From Mauremys mutica (lineage: Eukaryota; Chordata; Testudines; Geoemydidae), in contig NC_059084.1 of assembly GCF_020497125.1 (NCBI RefSeq), positions 6,289,501-6,353,500 of the forward strand: a stretch of 64,000 bases of DNA, given 5' to 3'. A model generated the notes under the pieces. It was not told the DNA's origin and searched no databases. It worked only from the letters and a program-made list of their open reading frames with translations. Below are positions 1 to 10,332 of the stretch, one piece after another. Position 1 is the stretch's first letter; each line of letters opens with the position of its first letter. Both the position numbers and the translations under genes were made by a program.

Positions 1-1146
1 ATCAAGTCAGGAGCAGCTCCAGGAGGCATTGTGACTCCAGAGACACCCCACTGAGTCATTTTTCCTTCCCTGCTTCCTCACAGGAGATAGTAATTTAAAG
101 CTGGCCTATACTACCCCATGAATTATGAAACACCACCCACTGGTTCAGCTCTTCTGGCCAGTGAGTAGAGGAGGTGGAGTCAAGATCCTGCCCATTTCCC
201 ACACAACCTGCTTCTGGGAGGGAGTAAACAGCTAAAAATTCTGCTGTGCACCTGGACCCAAGGTCTGGGAGCTCCAGCAGGGCTTTAAGAAGTGTGGGGT
301 TTCTTCTTATTCCCTTGTATGGACATGGAGTCTGACTCTGCATCTTGCCCTAAGTTTCCTCACTGTTACTTCCAATCATTTCTCCATTTCCAAGTCTAAG
401 AGAGTTCAGTGTCACTACATTAAAAGCCAAAGTATTCCCACATTTATGGTTAATTTCAAAACTAATTGTCCCATCTCGTCTACCTACAAAGCAAAACAGA
501 ACTTGGTCCCATTCTCTTGATGGATAATACCAAGGTATTTATCTCTTAACTTACCCCCTAAAGGCTTGACCATATCTATAGGATGATTTAGCCAATGAGT
601 TTTCCTCCCCTTGCATCTGTTCAGTAGTGAAATCAGTATTCTTCCATGTGTCTATTTGACTGCTATTGTAGAAGGGGTTGTATGAAGTGGATACTGTCTG
701 GCACATTGTCCCAGTACTTCTCTGGCATCCTCATCAAAAAGAAATGTTTCCAGTCCTTATGGGGAAGAAAACCTAACTGTGACCTAAAGCAGTACTGTGT
801 GCAAACAGGGAACCTGAAACAATAGCTCTCAGAGTAGTGTGAACATAAGGTGTGAATGACTCATCTCAGTCAGGTGTTAACTCTGAAGCTCAGTGATTAC
901 AGTTTAAATGGCAACATTGCTATGTTATTTCAGTACTGATTACATTAGCAGAAGTATCTTGCTGCTCTGGGATTGTGAGTGGTGCTTGTGATTTTTTGGA
1001 AAGAATTTAGGGAGAAATATGACACCACAGTCTGACTCCTGCACTGCATACCTTATGGCAAATTTTACTTGGTTTCACCATTCCGGTGGTGGCTGCTGAA
1101 GTCTGGCTGCAAAAGTGCTGAATGATTTCTTCTCTCTGTTTTCCAG
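1..1146 (+). other. NKAIN4: Intron of NKAIN4 (upstream part cut by window edge)
   Basis: This stretch precedes the first recognisable NKAIN4 exon and ends in a good pyrimidine tract and AG (TTCTCTCTGTTTTCCAG). No second exon, RNA gene or clear mobile element was seen in it. The earlier exons, which encode the first membrane segments, must lie left of the window. Confidence 0.6.
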
Positions 1147-1207
1147 CTGGTGGGCTTTGTCTATGCCTGTTACGTTGTCAGTGTTTTTACAGAAGAAGAG
1201 GACAGCT
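1147..1207 (+). CDS. NKAIN4: NKAIN4 exon: end of last TM segment and FTEEEDS motif
   Basis: The exon lies between acceptor TTTTCCAG and donor GTAAGT. It reads [20 protein letters not shown] and leaves one base (T) that is completed by TT of the next exon to give Phe. The hydrophobic stretch is the last membrane-spanning segment and the acidic EEED cluster starts the cytosolic tail. Confidence 0.9.
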
Positions 1208-4200
1208 GTAAGTATTCATCAACAGATTCCTGGGCAACCGTTTTCGTAAAAAAAACCACTCTCTCTCTCTTTCTCAAGGATGTTGTCTCATGAGCTAGTG
1301 CTATAGGCCTTCAGCCAGTGAATGAAGGGGAAGAAGGTCAGGGGAAGTGAGGTGACATTTTCTTATCAATCTTTCCATCTCACCACATAAATGGCATCAC
1401 TGCAACATCTGCCTGACAAGGACAAATTTACCGTGAGATCCTTTCCTCTGTCTTGAACTCTCATATTGTTTTCTCTGATTATTTTAGCACAAAGGTTTGG
1501 CTTTGTCCACTGATCATGTCTGGGTATTAGAGACAGAAACAGGGGAGCCGATTCTCCTTTTACACTGGTGTTGATTAGGAATAATGCCATTGAGATCAGT
1601 GGAGTATTAACAAAGTAAACTTGGTGTAAGTGAATGGAGAATCAGGTCCAGTATGTTCAACTGAGCAGGAAGGCCATGCCCTGTGCACTTCATGATATAA
1701 GCTCAGGATAAAATAGAGGGCAAGAATATTGACAAATAACTAAACTGAGCATTTAACTTGCAAAACGAGGTGGTCCTGTACCTGGATTGTAGAGAAGATG
1801 AATGAACTAATTCTCCTTATGCTTGATCTGCAATTCTCTTAGATACTTAGGGTTCAATTTTACAGTGCCAAAGGAAAGCAGAGAGCCAAAGGAAAGGCAC
1901 TTTGATTATAAGGTCAGCTGGATTTACCCACCTACATGTAGCTTTTTCCTGCATTTCCAAAACTCCCATTGAACCACATGATTTTAGGTGCACAAAGATT
2001 GGGTCCATTGATTATAAAGAGCAGTATAGGATGTTCTCTTTAGAAGCATGTTTCTTTGGGTTGCATCTAAGGGATAGCTCCTCAGCTGGTGTGAGTCAGC
2101 ATAGTTCTGTCCAAGTCAATGGACTTACACCAATTTACTTCAACGGAGGATCTGACCTAAAGGCTTTATATACCAGTATTACTTCTTTGAGGCTTCTAGC
2201 CCTTCACATTAATGTGAGAAGCTTTATCCTATAAAGATTCACTGCCAAGGATGTTTGCTGAAAAATAATGGGTTTGAATTAGATGTTAGAAGGTAAGTGA
2301 GAAAGTTTATTTCAAATGGATATAATGAGATATACTACTAGTCTGGCTTGCCCTCTCTATTTCTCTCTTGCTCCCTGTGTGGCTGTAGCGACCACGGTGG
2401 CTTTACTGGTTACTTGCTTAGAGCTAGCTAGCTATTTAACAAAGGCCTGTATTATAAGTAATGAAAAAACAAAGTTTGCTCCATCATCTTTTCCCCTCTC
2501 TCACCAAGAATGTCATCTGTATGTTTTACCCAAAGGGCTTTAGATTTAATGTAACTTTAAATACTATTTTTAAAAACATGGTTTAAATACAATGGTTTCA
2601 TCACCAGAAGCCATTACAAGTAGAATTAATTATTTAGACACATACTGCTGTTAATTTCAGAATTTTAAAAATTCTGCTCCATCCCAGTTTCTCGGGCTCA
2701 GAGTTGAAATGCCAGCTTGAATAATTAACAATGACACACCATCAATATTTCACAGTCACAGCAGTAGATCCTTCCAGTGACCTGAACAAATTTGAGCTGA
2801 GTTTTAATTTTCTCTCCCATTTGTGGTTTCTTTTAAATGTTCCTTTGATGTGCAGCATGAAGTAATTATGAGTGCTGAGACACATTAATCAGGAGGCCAG
2901 TGCTAACGTGATTTTCATGAGAAAAAACAGCAATGGGATCCACTAACCCTGGATTGTGGGCAAGAGTGTTTTAGATGTGCTAATGCACAATAATCTATGG
3001 ATGGTATCGCCAGTGAATTATGATCAGGATTTTATAAAGTGATTAGGATTTTGGGTGCCTCAGTTGTTAGATGCCAAACTTGAGATAACTTATTTTCAGG
3101 GAGCAGAAAAACAGGCCTCTTTAATATCTCTGGTGTTGGATACACAAAAACAGAGGCAACCAAAACTACTAGTCACTTTCAAAAATCTTGGCCAATTTTT
3201 ATTTTTGAAGTTATCAGGGAACATTTTGAAAAGCACCTAAATGACTTGAGTGCCTACATCTTATTTTTCAAAAGTGACATAGGCAGATAGAGGCCAGATT
3301 TTTAAAGATATTTTTAAATCAGTGAGAGTTAGGCATCTGAGTTCCTTTAAAATCTGGCCCTAGGAGCCTACGTATCATTGAAAGTCATTGGGATTAGGGT
3401 CCTATGATGCTTATGTGTTTTTGAAAATTTTACCTATGTTCTAGTCATTCCAGTGTCACAACAGCAGTGTCCTGCTGTCTGTCAGAACAAAGATTTGGGT
3501 GGCTGCTAAGAAGTTCAATTTCTAAATATTTTAAAATATTTTTATAATGTTTTTCATGCTTCTCTTTCTATTTTAGGTTGTGTTGACAAAATATTCAATA
3601 AAATTACCAACAACCTTTAAAAATATGTAACTGAAGCTTAAAAGAACAGTGCCACCTTCAGGAAAGAAAAATGGAATGGTTATATGGTTAATGAGAATAT
3701 CCAGAGTTATATTTTTTTAAAATATGTTTGGAAGGGATACAAACTTTCTTACTTCAGGGTGTAAACCACATTCAAACTGATGGGATTTAAGAAGAAACTT
3801 TCCCTATGGAGAGAATATTCCATAACTTCCTATACTACTTGGTATTATAGTCACTGTAGGAGATCAGATACTTGGACTGGGTGGAGCATGTCTGAGCCAG
3901 TCTGACATTCTCTATGAGAATCTTCCTTAAGTTGAACATCTACAAAATGTTCTAGGTAGAATTGTCAAAGGAGCCCGAGAGAGTTAGACACCCAACCCCC
4001 TCTGAAATTTAACTCCCATATTTTCCTTTGACAATCCCAACCGTAATCTGTAAATATATTGTTGGAGCCACATGGTCTAAAAATATGATTAATTTTAGAA
4101 GAGCAGAAAGATTTTCCCAGTCAGGTCATCTGGAAAACTCTGACAATGGGCAGAGGGGAAATTGTGTCATAAAAAGTCCTTTGACCAGTTCCATTGTCAT

Positions 4201-7200
4201 TATTTGAGCATTGGGGAAAGGAAGCATTTTGATTTTTTTTTAAATCCATAAAAATATTTAAATTGAAGAAATCTGAATACCACCAAGTTCATGGGCACTA
4301 GGGTGGTTTATAATAAACCAGTTACTGCTGTCACTGTCTTGTTTTCCTACAAGCAAGCAAATGGCCCTTGGGGAGACAACCTTCAGAGATATTGCTTACT
4401 ACCTGCTTTCATGCAGACATCCACTCCCTTATCATCGCTCAAAGTCTTTCTGTTAGCACATTTCTGAAAGGCCACGGTCTGCTTTGTCCACTCATGGCTG
4501 ATGCGCTATGACACAACGTGATGATGATTTGAAGTGGGGAGGGATGCCTCAGGGGTTCCCCACCCCCATGATTGAAAATTCTGCAGTAGCTGGAGTTCAC
4601 ACAGTGAACAGTTTCCTTTCCCAAGAGGTTTAGGTTGAGTGGTCTTTATAGGCAGAATTTTCCAGTCTGTATTAGGTCTCATGTACAAAGATAAGTGCCA
4701 AACGCAGGGCTGTTGGTAATCATCTTTCTGTTCTTTGCACCATTTTATGTTAAGTCATGCCACGCACCAGCTTTCCTGTCACCATCCTTGCCATATGTTT
4801 ATTTATTTATTTATTATTATTTGGGTTTTGATTTCTTTCAGTTGATTTCATTGGTGGATTTGATCCATTTCCTCTCTACCATGTCAATGAAAAACCCACC
4901 AACCTTTTGTGCAAGCAGACATATCTGTAAGTATTGGCTACCGTGCTAAGAAGCGTGTGGTGCCTCTCAGCTCAGTGGCTCAAGGTTGCTCTGTTTACTC
5001 TCTAATAGGCGGATTTCTCTAGCAGGTGTTCCCTTGTCAGGGTTTGACACTTGATGGGACAGATCCCTGGGAGGGGTGAAGTCAATTCCTTTCAACCTCA
5101 GGGTGTGGTTGGGTTCAAGCTGTGAATGCTAGTGTGGCCATCCTTGGTTTCTAACATGGCTTCATTACGGCCTCTCACAATGGAGTAAATTCTAGTCCCC
5201 CGTGCTAAGATTCGGTAAGAGAGCTTTGTGCAAGGTAACTGTATGCATGCTGGGGAAGGGTGGCAGAGAATCCTCCCCTCCCTTGCCCAGCTATTAAAAC
5301 TACATCTCAGCTCTGCGCCCAGCCAGTCATAACACAGGGTTTTAGTCCATTACATCTGTGCAGTTCCATGGAGTGACCACCTAAAGACTTGGCTCCATGA
5401 CATGCAGAGGCTGGCCTGGTCTCCCTGTATAGATTCTCCACTTCTCAGCCACCCTGTGCAGTGGAAAGTGGGCATTTCCCCCATGTTTGGGTGTTTTATG
5501 GTTTACATACAGGATCATACACGTTTGGCTTTATGAGTTCATTTTGCTGGAATTCTGTTTCCCATGGAAACAGTGGTTTATACAGACAGTCCTTGTAGTA
5601 GAGCTCAGGTGAAAGGCAGTCATTTCACAACCGTCCCCCTCACATGCCTACCATAGATCCCAGGGCTGGCTCCAGATTTTTTGCCGCCCTAAGCAAAAAA
5701 AAAAAAAAAAAAGCTAGTGTGCCGCTGCCGAAGCAAAACAAACAAACAAAACGGAGTGCCGCCCCTTGAAAAGTGCTGCCCCCAAAGGGCCAAAATGCCA
5801 CCCCAAGCACATGCTTGGAACGCTGGTGCCTAGAGCCGGCTCTGATAGATCCGTCATTGAATTCTAACTCCTGCCCTCTAATAATCCCCATTTTGTTATT
5901 CATTGCACAAGAGCTATTGTGTGGTCCACTTGAGAGCTGCTTCTTAATTAGATACTTACATTTAAAGGCTAGTATTATATGTGCTTAGCAGCTATAGACA
6001 TTGAATTTCTGTTACTCTCTGCATGGAATCTTCAGGAGAGCACCTCGGTGTGCGGAAACTCTTAAGGAAGGATGATTTTAAGTCTGATGCTATAGCAGAA
6101 TTCTCCCATAAAGCAAAAGGTGAGGGAGAGGTGGGGCTGGAAGGAGGAAATTGACCTTAAAATAGATCTGGGCAGATGCTCCCAAAATGCATATGCATAG
6201 GCACACTCAAACGCGCTATGTCACTGCAGGAGAACAGGTGAGTTTTGAAAAGAAGTTCAGTTTCTCATAACTGAGGGGCTTAGTGGCCTTATTAGGAGGG
6301 ACGGGGCTGGAGATTAAATATTGATTTTTCCCTCTCACTTTGTCATTGTGGGATGGGATTTTCCTGCATCTGTGGAAGCTGCAGGGTTCCTGGGCAGCTC
6401 CTTGATTTACTGACCTGGTGCAGTGGAGAAAAACTGCACTTTTGCACACACAAAAAAAAGAGAGAGAGATTAGGTTGCTTTTCTCTTAAAAATAGTTGTG
6501 TGTTATGTGGAAATAAGACTTCACTTATCAATGTCAGCTTCTTTCACAACCTGGAGCAGCATGGAGAGTGTCAGTGCAAGTTTCCTTACAAAACCCCACA
6601 GTCTTCATTCAATTTCCAATCCATGATCCTCCTGCTGAGACTGTACACAGTGGTACTGTGCTGTTTAATTTGGGGTGTGCAGTTAGCTACCAAGCACTGG
6701 ATAGACAGCACCCATATATTTCACAATAGCCACCAGATTGTAATAACTTTTGCTTACTAGCAGTCTGGGCTCTTACCCCTCCTCCACACACATCTAGCAG
6801 GAGGAGGAGCAGAAGGAGCTGGACACAAAAAAGGAACAATTTCTATATACTAATACCAAAGCATCCTGTAATCTGCGAGCAATAGGATCCCAGGCTCATT
6901 ATTGGGTTCTTTTCCTGGGAGAGCCCTATCTTCTGAATTCTCAGACTCTTAAGGCCAGAAGGGACCATTAGATCATCTTACATAACCCAGGCCAGAGAAC
7001 CTCACCCACTGAATGCTTCATCAAGACCATAGCGTCCTTTTAAGCTATAGCGTGTCTTTTAGAAAAGGACACCAAGCCTTGATTTAAAAAACTTCAAACA
7101 ATGGAGAATCCATCATGACCCTAGGTAACGTGCTCCAATGATTAATTGCCCTCTTTGTTAAAAATGTGTACCTCATTTCTAGTCTGAATTGGTCTAGCTT

Positions 7201-9957
7201 CAACTTCCAATCACTGGATTTCATTATGTCTTTGCTATGTTAAAGAGCCAGTTACTATAAAAATCTCTTCCCCACGTAGATACCTGCAGACCTTGATCAA
7301 GTCACCGTTTAACCTTCTCTTGGATAAAATAAATAGATTGAGCTGCTTTGAATTGTGATTGTAAGAGTGTTCTCTGCTAATTGGAAACCTACAAACAACC
7401 ACTAGCTGTTTGTTAGTTCTGTTTGTTACCCCATTGGTATGCTGCATTGTTGCTTACAATTGCAATATTTAAATATGTTTAGTTAGCACCCCTTTGCTCC
7501 ACATACACAGCAACAAGTCTTTATAAATACATGCAGGTTACAATTATTCCTATTTCAATCTGCACTGGCTGTAAGGATTATTTTGGGGGTGTTTTTTATT
7601 AAACTGCTTTTGAATACAAATGGAGTCAACAGACTGTGGAAAAAAATATTGTAAAGGTTTACCGTGAAAGTTAGTTGCCCTTAATCAATCAATCTAATTG
7701 CTGCTTGCCCATCAAAGGACTGCACTAATTGTTAACTTTAATACTAATATTTTAAGGAATGTGGATACAAAGTAAGTTAGGACTGGAGGGTTTTCAGTGC
7801 ATGAGCATCTGGGTCAAAATATTAAAGAGCAGGATAACAAAGGAGTTATTGAAAACTAAAAGCAACCCTCTCCCCAGGCTGAGTCAGAGAGCATTCCTAG
7901 CCTAATAAGTTTTCATGAATGAGGGTTAGGAGGCTCAACAGTTTTATCCTTCATTAGCTAAGGCTGAAATTCAGGCCATGTTTCTTTGCAACACTGTCTT
8001 CTTTGGGGGTTGTGTGGAGAGGCTGCTCCACACAGGGTGTCAGCTCAGGGCCATTTTACAGTACTTAAAACTACTACTCAACAAGGTCTGTAACCTGAAA
8101 CAATTCTTGCCATGTGGAGCATGCAGAGTGCTCTTGAGATGTTGAACAAGCATCTATGACTAACGCTAATGCACACTTAATACCATTAAGAACTCAAATA
8201 GCAATGCTGCCCTCTCAGACACATGGAGATTTAGACTCATCATGACCCATTGCCATCACTTCAAAGCTGTTGTGTCAGAGCCAGTCCATTTTTGTTTGTT
8301 CAAGAGAGACCATCCTTATCCTTTGAGTCTGTGAAAAGATCTCAAAGTGGAATTGTGCTTGAGCACCTCTTTTTAGATCAAAACTGTCTCAAACTTATTT
8401 CACATCATTTTGATGCTAGAAACTGCTCCCAGAGGGGTCTGGAACTGGCCCTGGGTTTCCACAAGAGGTTCACAAGTGCTGGAGAACTTATCTACAAACT
8501 TGGTCTGGTTCTGTTACAACTGCACATTTTCACCAGCTTTTGGGTTTCAGTTGTGAGCATCTAGCCCAGTTTTACTGAGTTACTGCAGCATAAAAAAAAC
8601 TAAATACATTATTTTTCTATATTGGTCAGCTGTTTTGTTGCTAAATGTTACCGTCTTCATATCTAACACAGTGGAGCAGTCCCTGCTATGTAAGCAGCAG
8701 CTGGTTGCCTGTGAGTGAGGCAGCCTGTCCTTTCACAGCTGGAGGGACAGGAGTGCTCCAACCATCTCCGGGTCACCACTCTCCTTAATGCTTTCTAACC
8801 AATCCCACTGTGCTTCAGGCATTTCTCTAATATTGAGCATGGCCACACGAACACTGACACCACAAGCAGCTGCCCACGTGCAGCATTTGAGGACTGGCTA
8901 ATGGGAACAGAACCCATAACATGCAGGTGTACGTCCTGAGTTAAGGTACACTGTACTAGGTCACCTAGTACGTATTAGACACATGAGCAGTGCTACCTTA
9001 TCACAGCTACACAGAAAAGGCAGTCAGCACAACCTCAGAGGCCATTTTATATTAGAGATAGACCCAAGGTACAAACTCAGATCCAGCTTCTAAAAATCCC
9101 CAAAATATATAAGTACTGGCAAGCGTATTTGGATCCGCCACTTTGGTTCAGGCCTATCTTTAGTTTAAGTGCATTGTGGAAGTAGCTCTGGATACATCAG
9201 ATGAGCAGCTCTTAGCTCCCTTTACCATACTGAAATCCAGGAGGAGTGCAATCACCTTCAGCTCTGGTCTGAAGCATTCAAAAAATCAAGTTAGGAATTG
9301 TCTAATTGATTTCTTTAAAAATCATTGTACCACAGCTGCTGGTTGTTGCCTCTATAGTGAGTTTAACTGCAGAGGTTTCATCTGGCTTAGTTATTGCATT
9401 TTCTATCTGTGAGTGCGTGCGTGTGCACACAGTTTTTTGTAACTAACATTTCACAATTGTGGGGCATTTCACAACATTAAATAGTCAGGTGAGCTTGTAA
9501 GGAATAATACTAGAGTTTTCACGTTCCTCCAGCAGAGCATGCCAAGTCCTAGGGCCAGATTTTCAAAAGTATTTAGGCACCTAAAGATGCACATAGCCAT
9601 GGAGTGGGATTTTTAAAAGTGCTTAGGAGCCTAATGCCCCACAATAGGAGTTAGGTGCCACGGTGCTTTTGAAAATCCCATTAGGTGCCTCTCCATGTCT
9701 AAATCTCTCTTAAAATCTGGCCCCTAGTGGTGGAGATACATAGTTGATTTTCAAAGCTTGCAAGTTCCATAGATGGACCATCCAGTGTGCATTCAACTGT
9801 CCTGCAGAACACAGGATAGATAGGGTGCACTACTGGAGGACAAAAGTTATTTTGCTCTTACTGATTCAATACTGTTTAAACAGTCTTATGCAGAAAATTT
9901 CACCTTTGCCTTTTGAGTTGATAGAATTCCTCTTCCCTTTCCCCCAGGCCTGCGTAA
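1147..9957 (+). CDS. NKAIN4: NKAIN4, 3' part: Na+/K+-transporting ATPase-interacting protein 4 (three last coding exons)
   Basis: NKAIN proteins are small four-pass membrane proteins that associate with the Na,K-ATPase beta subunit, mainly in neural tissue (family knowledge). The exons join as 1147-1207, 4842-4926 and 9948-9957. Together they encode the end of the last membrane segment ([14 protein letters not shown]), the family signature FTEEEDSFDFIGGFD, and a tail with [12 protein letters not shown] ending YLPA and a stop. The Pro-Phe-Pro-Leu-Tyr-His-Val tail fits NKAIN4 rather than NKAIN1, 2 or 3. Codons are split in phase across both introns: AGC T/TT and CT/G. The start codon and N-terminal two thirds are outside the window, so the gene is partial only because of the edge. 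The neighbouring BIRC7 gene is convergent, as in mammals. Exon 1 of this part was assumed to begin at a codon boundary. Confidence 0.9.
1548..1652. repeat. Old palindromic MITE relic (GATTCTCC...GGAGAATC ends)
   Basis: The left end (GATTCTCCTTTTACACTGG) and right end (TTGGTGTAAGTGAATGGAGAATC) are inverted copies with mismatches, around a centre resembling CCATTGA..TCAGTGGAG. A fragment with the same theme (GAGAATCAGGAGTGATTCC) occurs near 24600-24650. Class is uncertain and no clear target duplication was found. Confidence 0.45.
2065..2157. repeat. Old palindromic interspersed repeat
   Basis: The segment has a self-complementary layout with AGTCAATGGACTTACACCAA in its right half and ends in GAGGATCTGACC. 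This wording recurs widely in turtle and crocodile non-coding DNA as far as I recall. It is assigned by appearance only. Confidence 0.35.
3284..3436. repeat. Degenerate palindromic MITE (GGCCAGATTTT family)
   Basis: GAGGCCAGATTTTTAAAG at the left is matched by CTTTAAAATCTGGCCC at about 3346-3361, with an AGTTAGGCATCTGAG core. A further arm (ATTGAAAGTCATTGGGATTAG) follows. It is the same family as the better preserved copy at 9549-9727. Confidence 0.5.
3957..4043. repeat. Short palindromic repeat (TTGTCAAAGGAG...CCTTTGACAA)
   Basis: The arms TTGTCAAAGGA and TCCTTTGACAA flank an AGTTAGACACCCAA core. The core theme resembles the GGCCAGATTTT repeat family at 3284 and 9549, so it may be another relic of that family. 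No target duplication was identified. Confidence 0.35.
4842..4926 (+). CDS. NKAIN4: NKAIN4 exon: FDFIGGFD signature and C-terminal tail
   Basis: The exon lies between TTTCTTTCAG and donor GTAAGT. With the carried T it encodes [19 protein letters not shown] followed by TNLLCKQTY and the first two bases of a Leu codon. Reading on without splicing would add an unrelated tail (GYRAKK and onward). The in-phase exon at 9948 restores the expected YLPA end, so splicing here is well supported. Confidence 0.9.
5653..5852. mobile_element. hAT-type MITE with perfect 8-bp target duplication
   Basis: The element spans 5661-5844 and begins CAGGGCTGGCTCCAG; its right end reads CTAGAGCCGGCTCTG, an imperfect inverted copy. 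The 8 bases ATAGATCC occur directly before (5653-5660) and after (5845-5852), which is the duplication size typical of hAT transposons. Internal sequence (GCCGCCC..AAGC, then CCACCCCAAGCAC) matches the element at 24823-25084, so both belong to one family. It carries an A-rich run of about 18 bases inside. It is too short for any transposase. Confidence 0.85.
6950..7345 (-). mobile_element. CR1 LINE 3' fragment, old copy
   Basis: Read on the plus strand it starts AAGGCCAGAAGGGACCATTA and continues with GATCATCT, a CCTAGGTAACGTGCTCCAATG-like block and a CTGCAGACCTTGATCAAGT block. These are typical of the 3' part of sauropsid CR1 elements in reverse orientation. It is clearly diverged, with no intact reading frame. 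Limits are approximate. Confidence 0.7.
9549..9727. mobile_element. TA-flanked palindromic MITE
   Basis: The left end CTAGGGCCAGATTTTCAAAA and right end TTAAAATCTGGCCCCTAG are inverted repeats bounded by TA. The interior repeats the theme TTAGGCACCTAA / TTAGGTGCCT in both orientations, so the single strand would fold into a long hairpin. TA duplication suggests a Tc1/mariner-like mobiliser (inference). It ends 220 bases before the last NKAIN4 exon. Confidence 0.65.
9948..9957 (+). CDS. NKAIN4: NKAIN4 terminal coding piece: ...Leu-Pro-Ala-stop
   Basis: After the strong acceptor CCTCTTCCCTTTCCCCCAG the sequence reads G CCT GCG TAA. Joined to the CT carried from 4926 this gives Leu-Pro-Ala-stop, the C-terminus I recall for NKAIN4. 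Only ten coding bases lie in this exon; the rest is 3' UTR. Confidence 0.85.
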
Positions 9958-10332
9958 GTGAGGAAGATCCATAAGCTCGATAAACCTTTTGCACCCAGCA
10001 ATCAAAGGCGCTGCAAGAAATGAAGCCATCCTTGGTCTAGATCTGTGGCAGAGGAAATGCTAGGATAATGAAATCCATTCCACTTCAGTTTTTTTACACA
10101 ATGAATGTACATTGATGAAGGGCCTCTAGGTTTATTTTCAGTTTGTGAGTGTCCTGATGAACCGTTAGTCCGTGGCCTGGCCTTGTTGACCCATGGATGG
10201 GACAGGCTTGGCTGAGATGGACAAGTCCAACGGGAACCCTTCATGATCTCTTGAGCATCAGAGTTGAACAGCTGGGAACCTTCTTCCTTCCACCATGGAT
10301 CTATAAAGAATAAAGTCCTGCCAATCCCAGTG
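9958..10332 (+). other. NKAIN4: NKAIN4 3' UTR
   Basis: This is the non-coding remainder of the last exon, running to a canonical AATAAA at 10309-10314 with cleavage expected 10-25 bases later. The end point is inferred from the signal, not from transcript data. Confidence 0.6.
10309..10314 (+). terminator. NKAIN4: Poly(A) signal AATAAA of NKAIN4
   Basis: It is a canonical hexamer 352 bases after the stop codon. A T-rich stretch (TAGTTTACTTTTTTT) follows about 40-60 bases downstream. It is the first AATAAA after the NKAIN4 stop. Confidence 0.65.

Larger units (their letters stand above)
1208..4841 (+). other. NKAIN4: NKAIN4 intron with relics of palindromic MITEs
   Basis: The intron runs from GTAAGT to TTTCTTTCAG. 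It holds degenerate terminal-inverted-repeat elements (listed separately at 1548-1652, 2065-2157, 3284-3436 and 3957-4043) and a short TTTA-rich run near 4798-4820. No other exon was recognised. Confidence 0.7.
4927..9947 (+). other. NKAIN4: NKAIN4 last intron
   Basis: The 5-kb intron runs from GTAAGT to TTCCCTTTCCCCCAG. It contains a hAT MITE (5661-5844), a CR1 fragment (about 6950-7345) and a TA-flanked palindromic MITE (9549-9727). The remaining sequence shows no coding or RNA gene that I recognise; the small open frames in it lack family features. Confidence 0.7.

Noticed and set aside
5305..5322. Alternative last NKAIN4 exon after CTTGCCCAG giving Tyr-Leu-Tyr-stop
   Set aside because: The acceptor is weaker and the peptide does not match the family. 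The site at 9948 gives the expected Leu-Pro-Ala end and is followed by a poly(A) signal.
8250..8564. 104-codon plus-strand open frame in the NKAIN4 intron
   Set aside because: No domain, codon bias or family resemblance was seen; length is within chance for A/T-balanced DNA.
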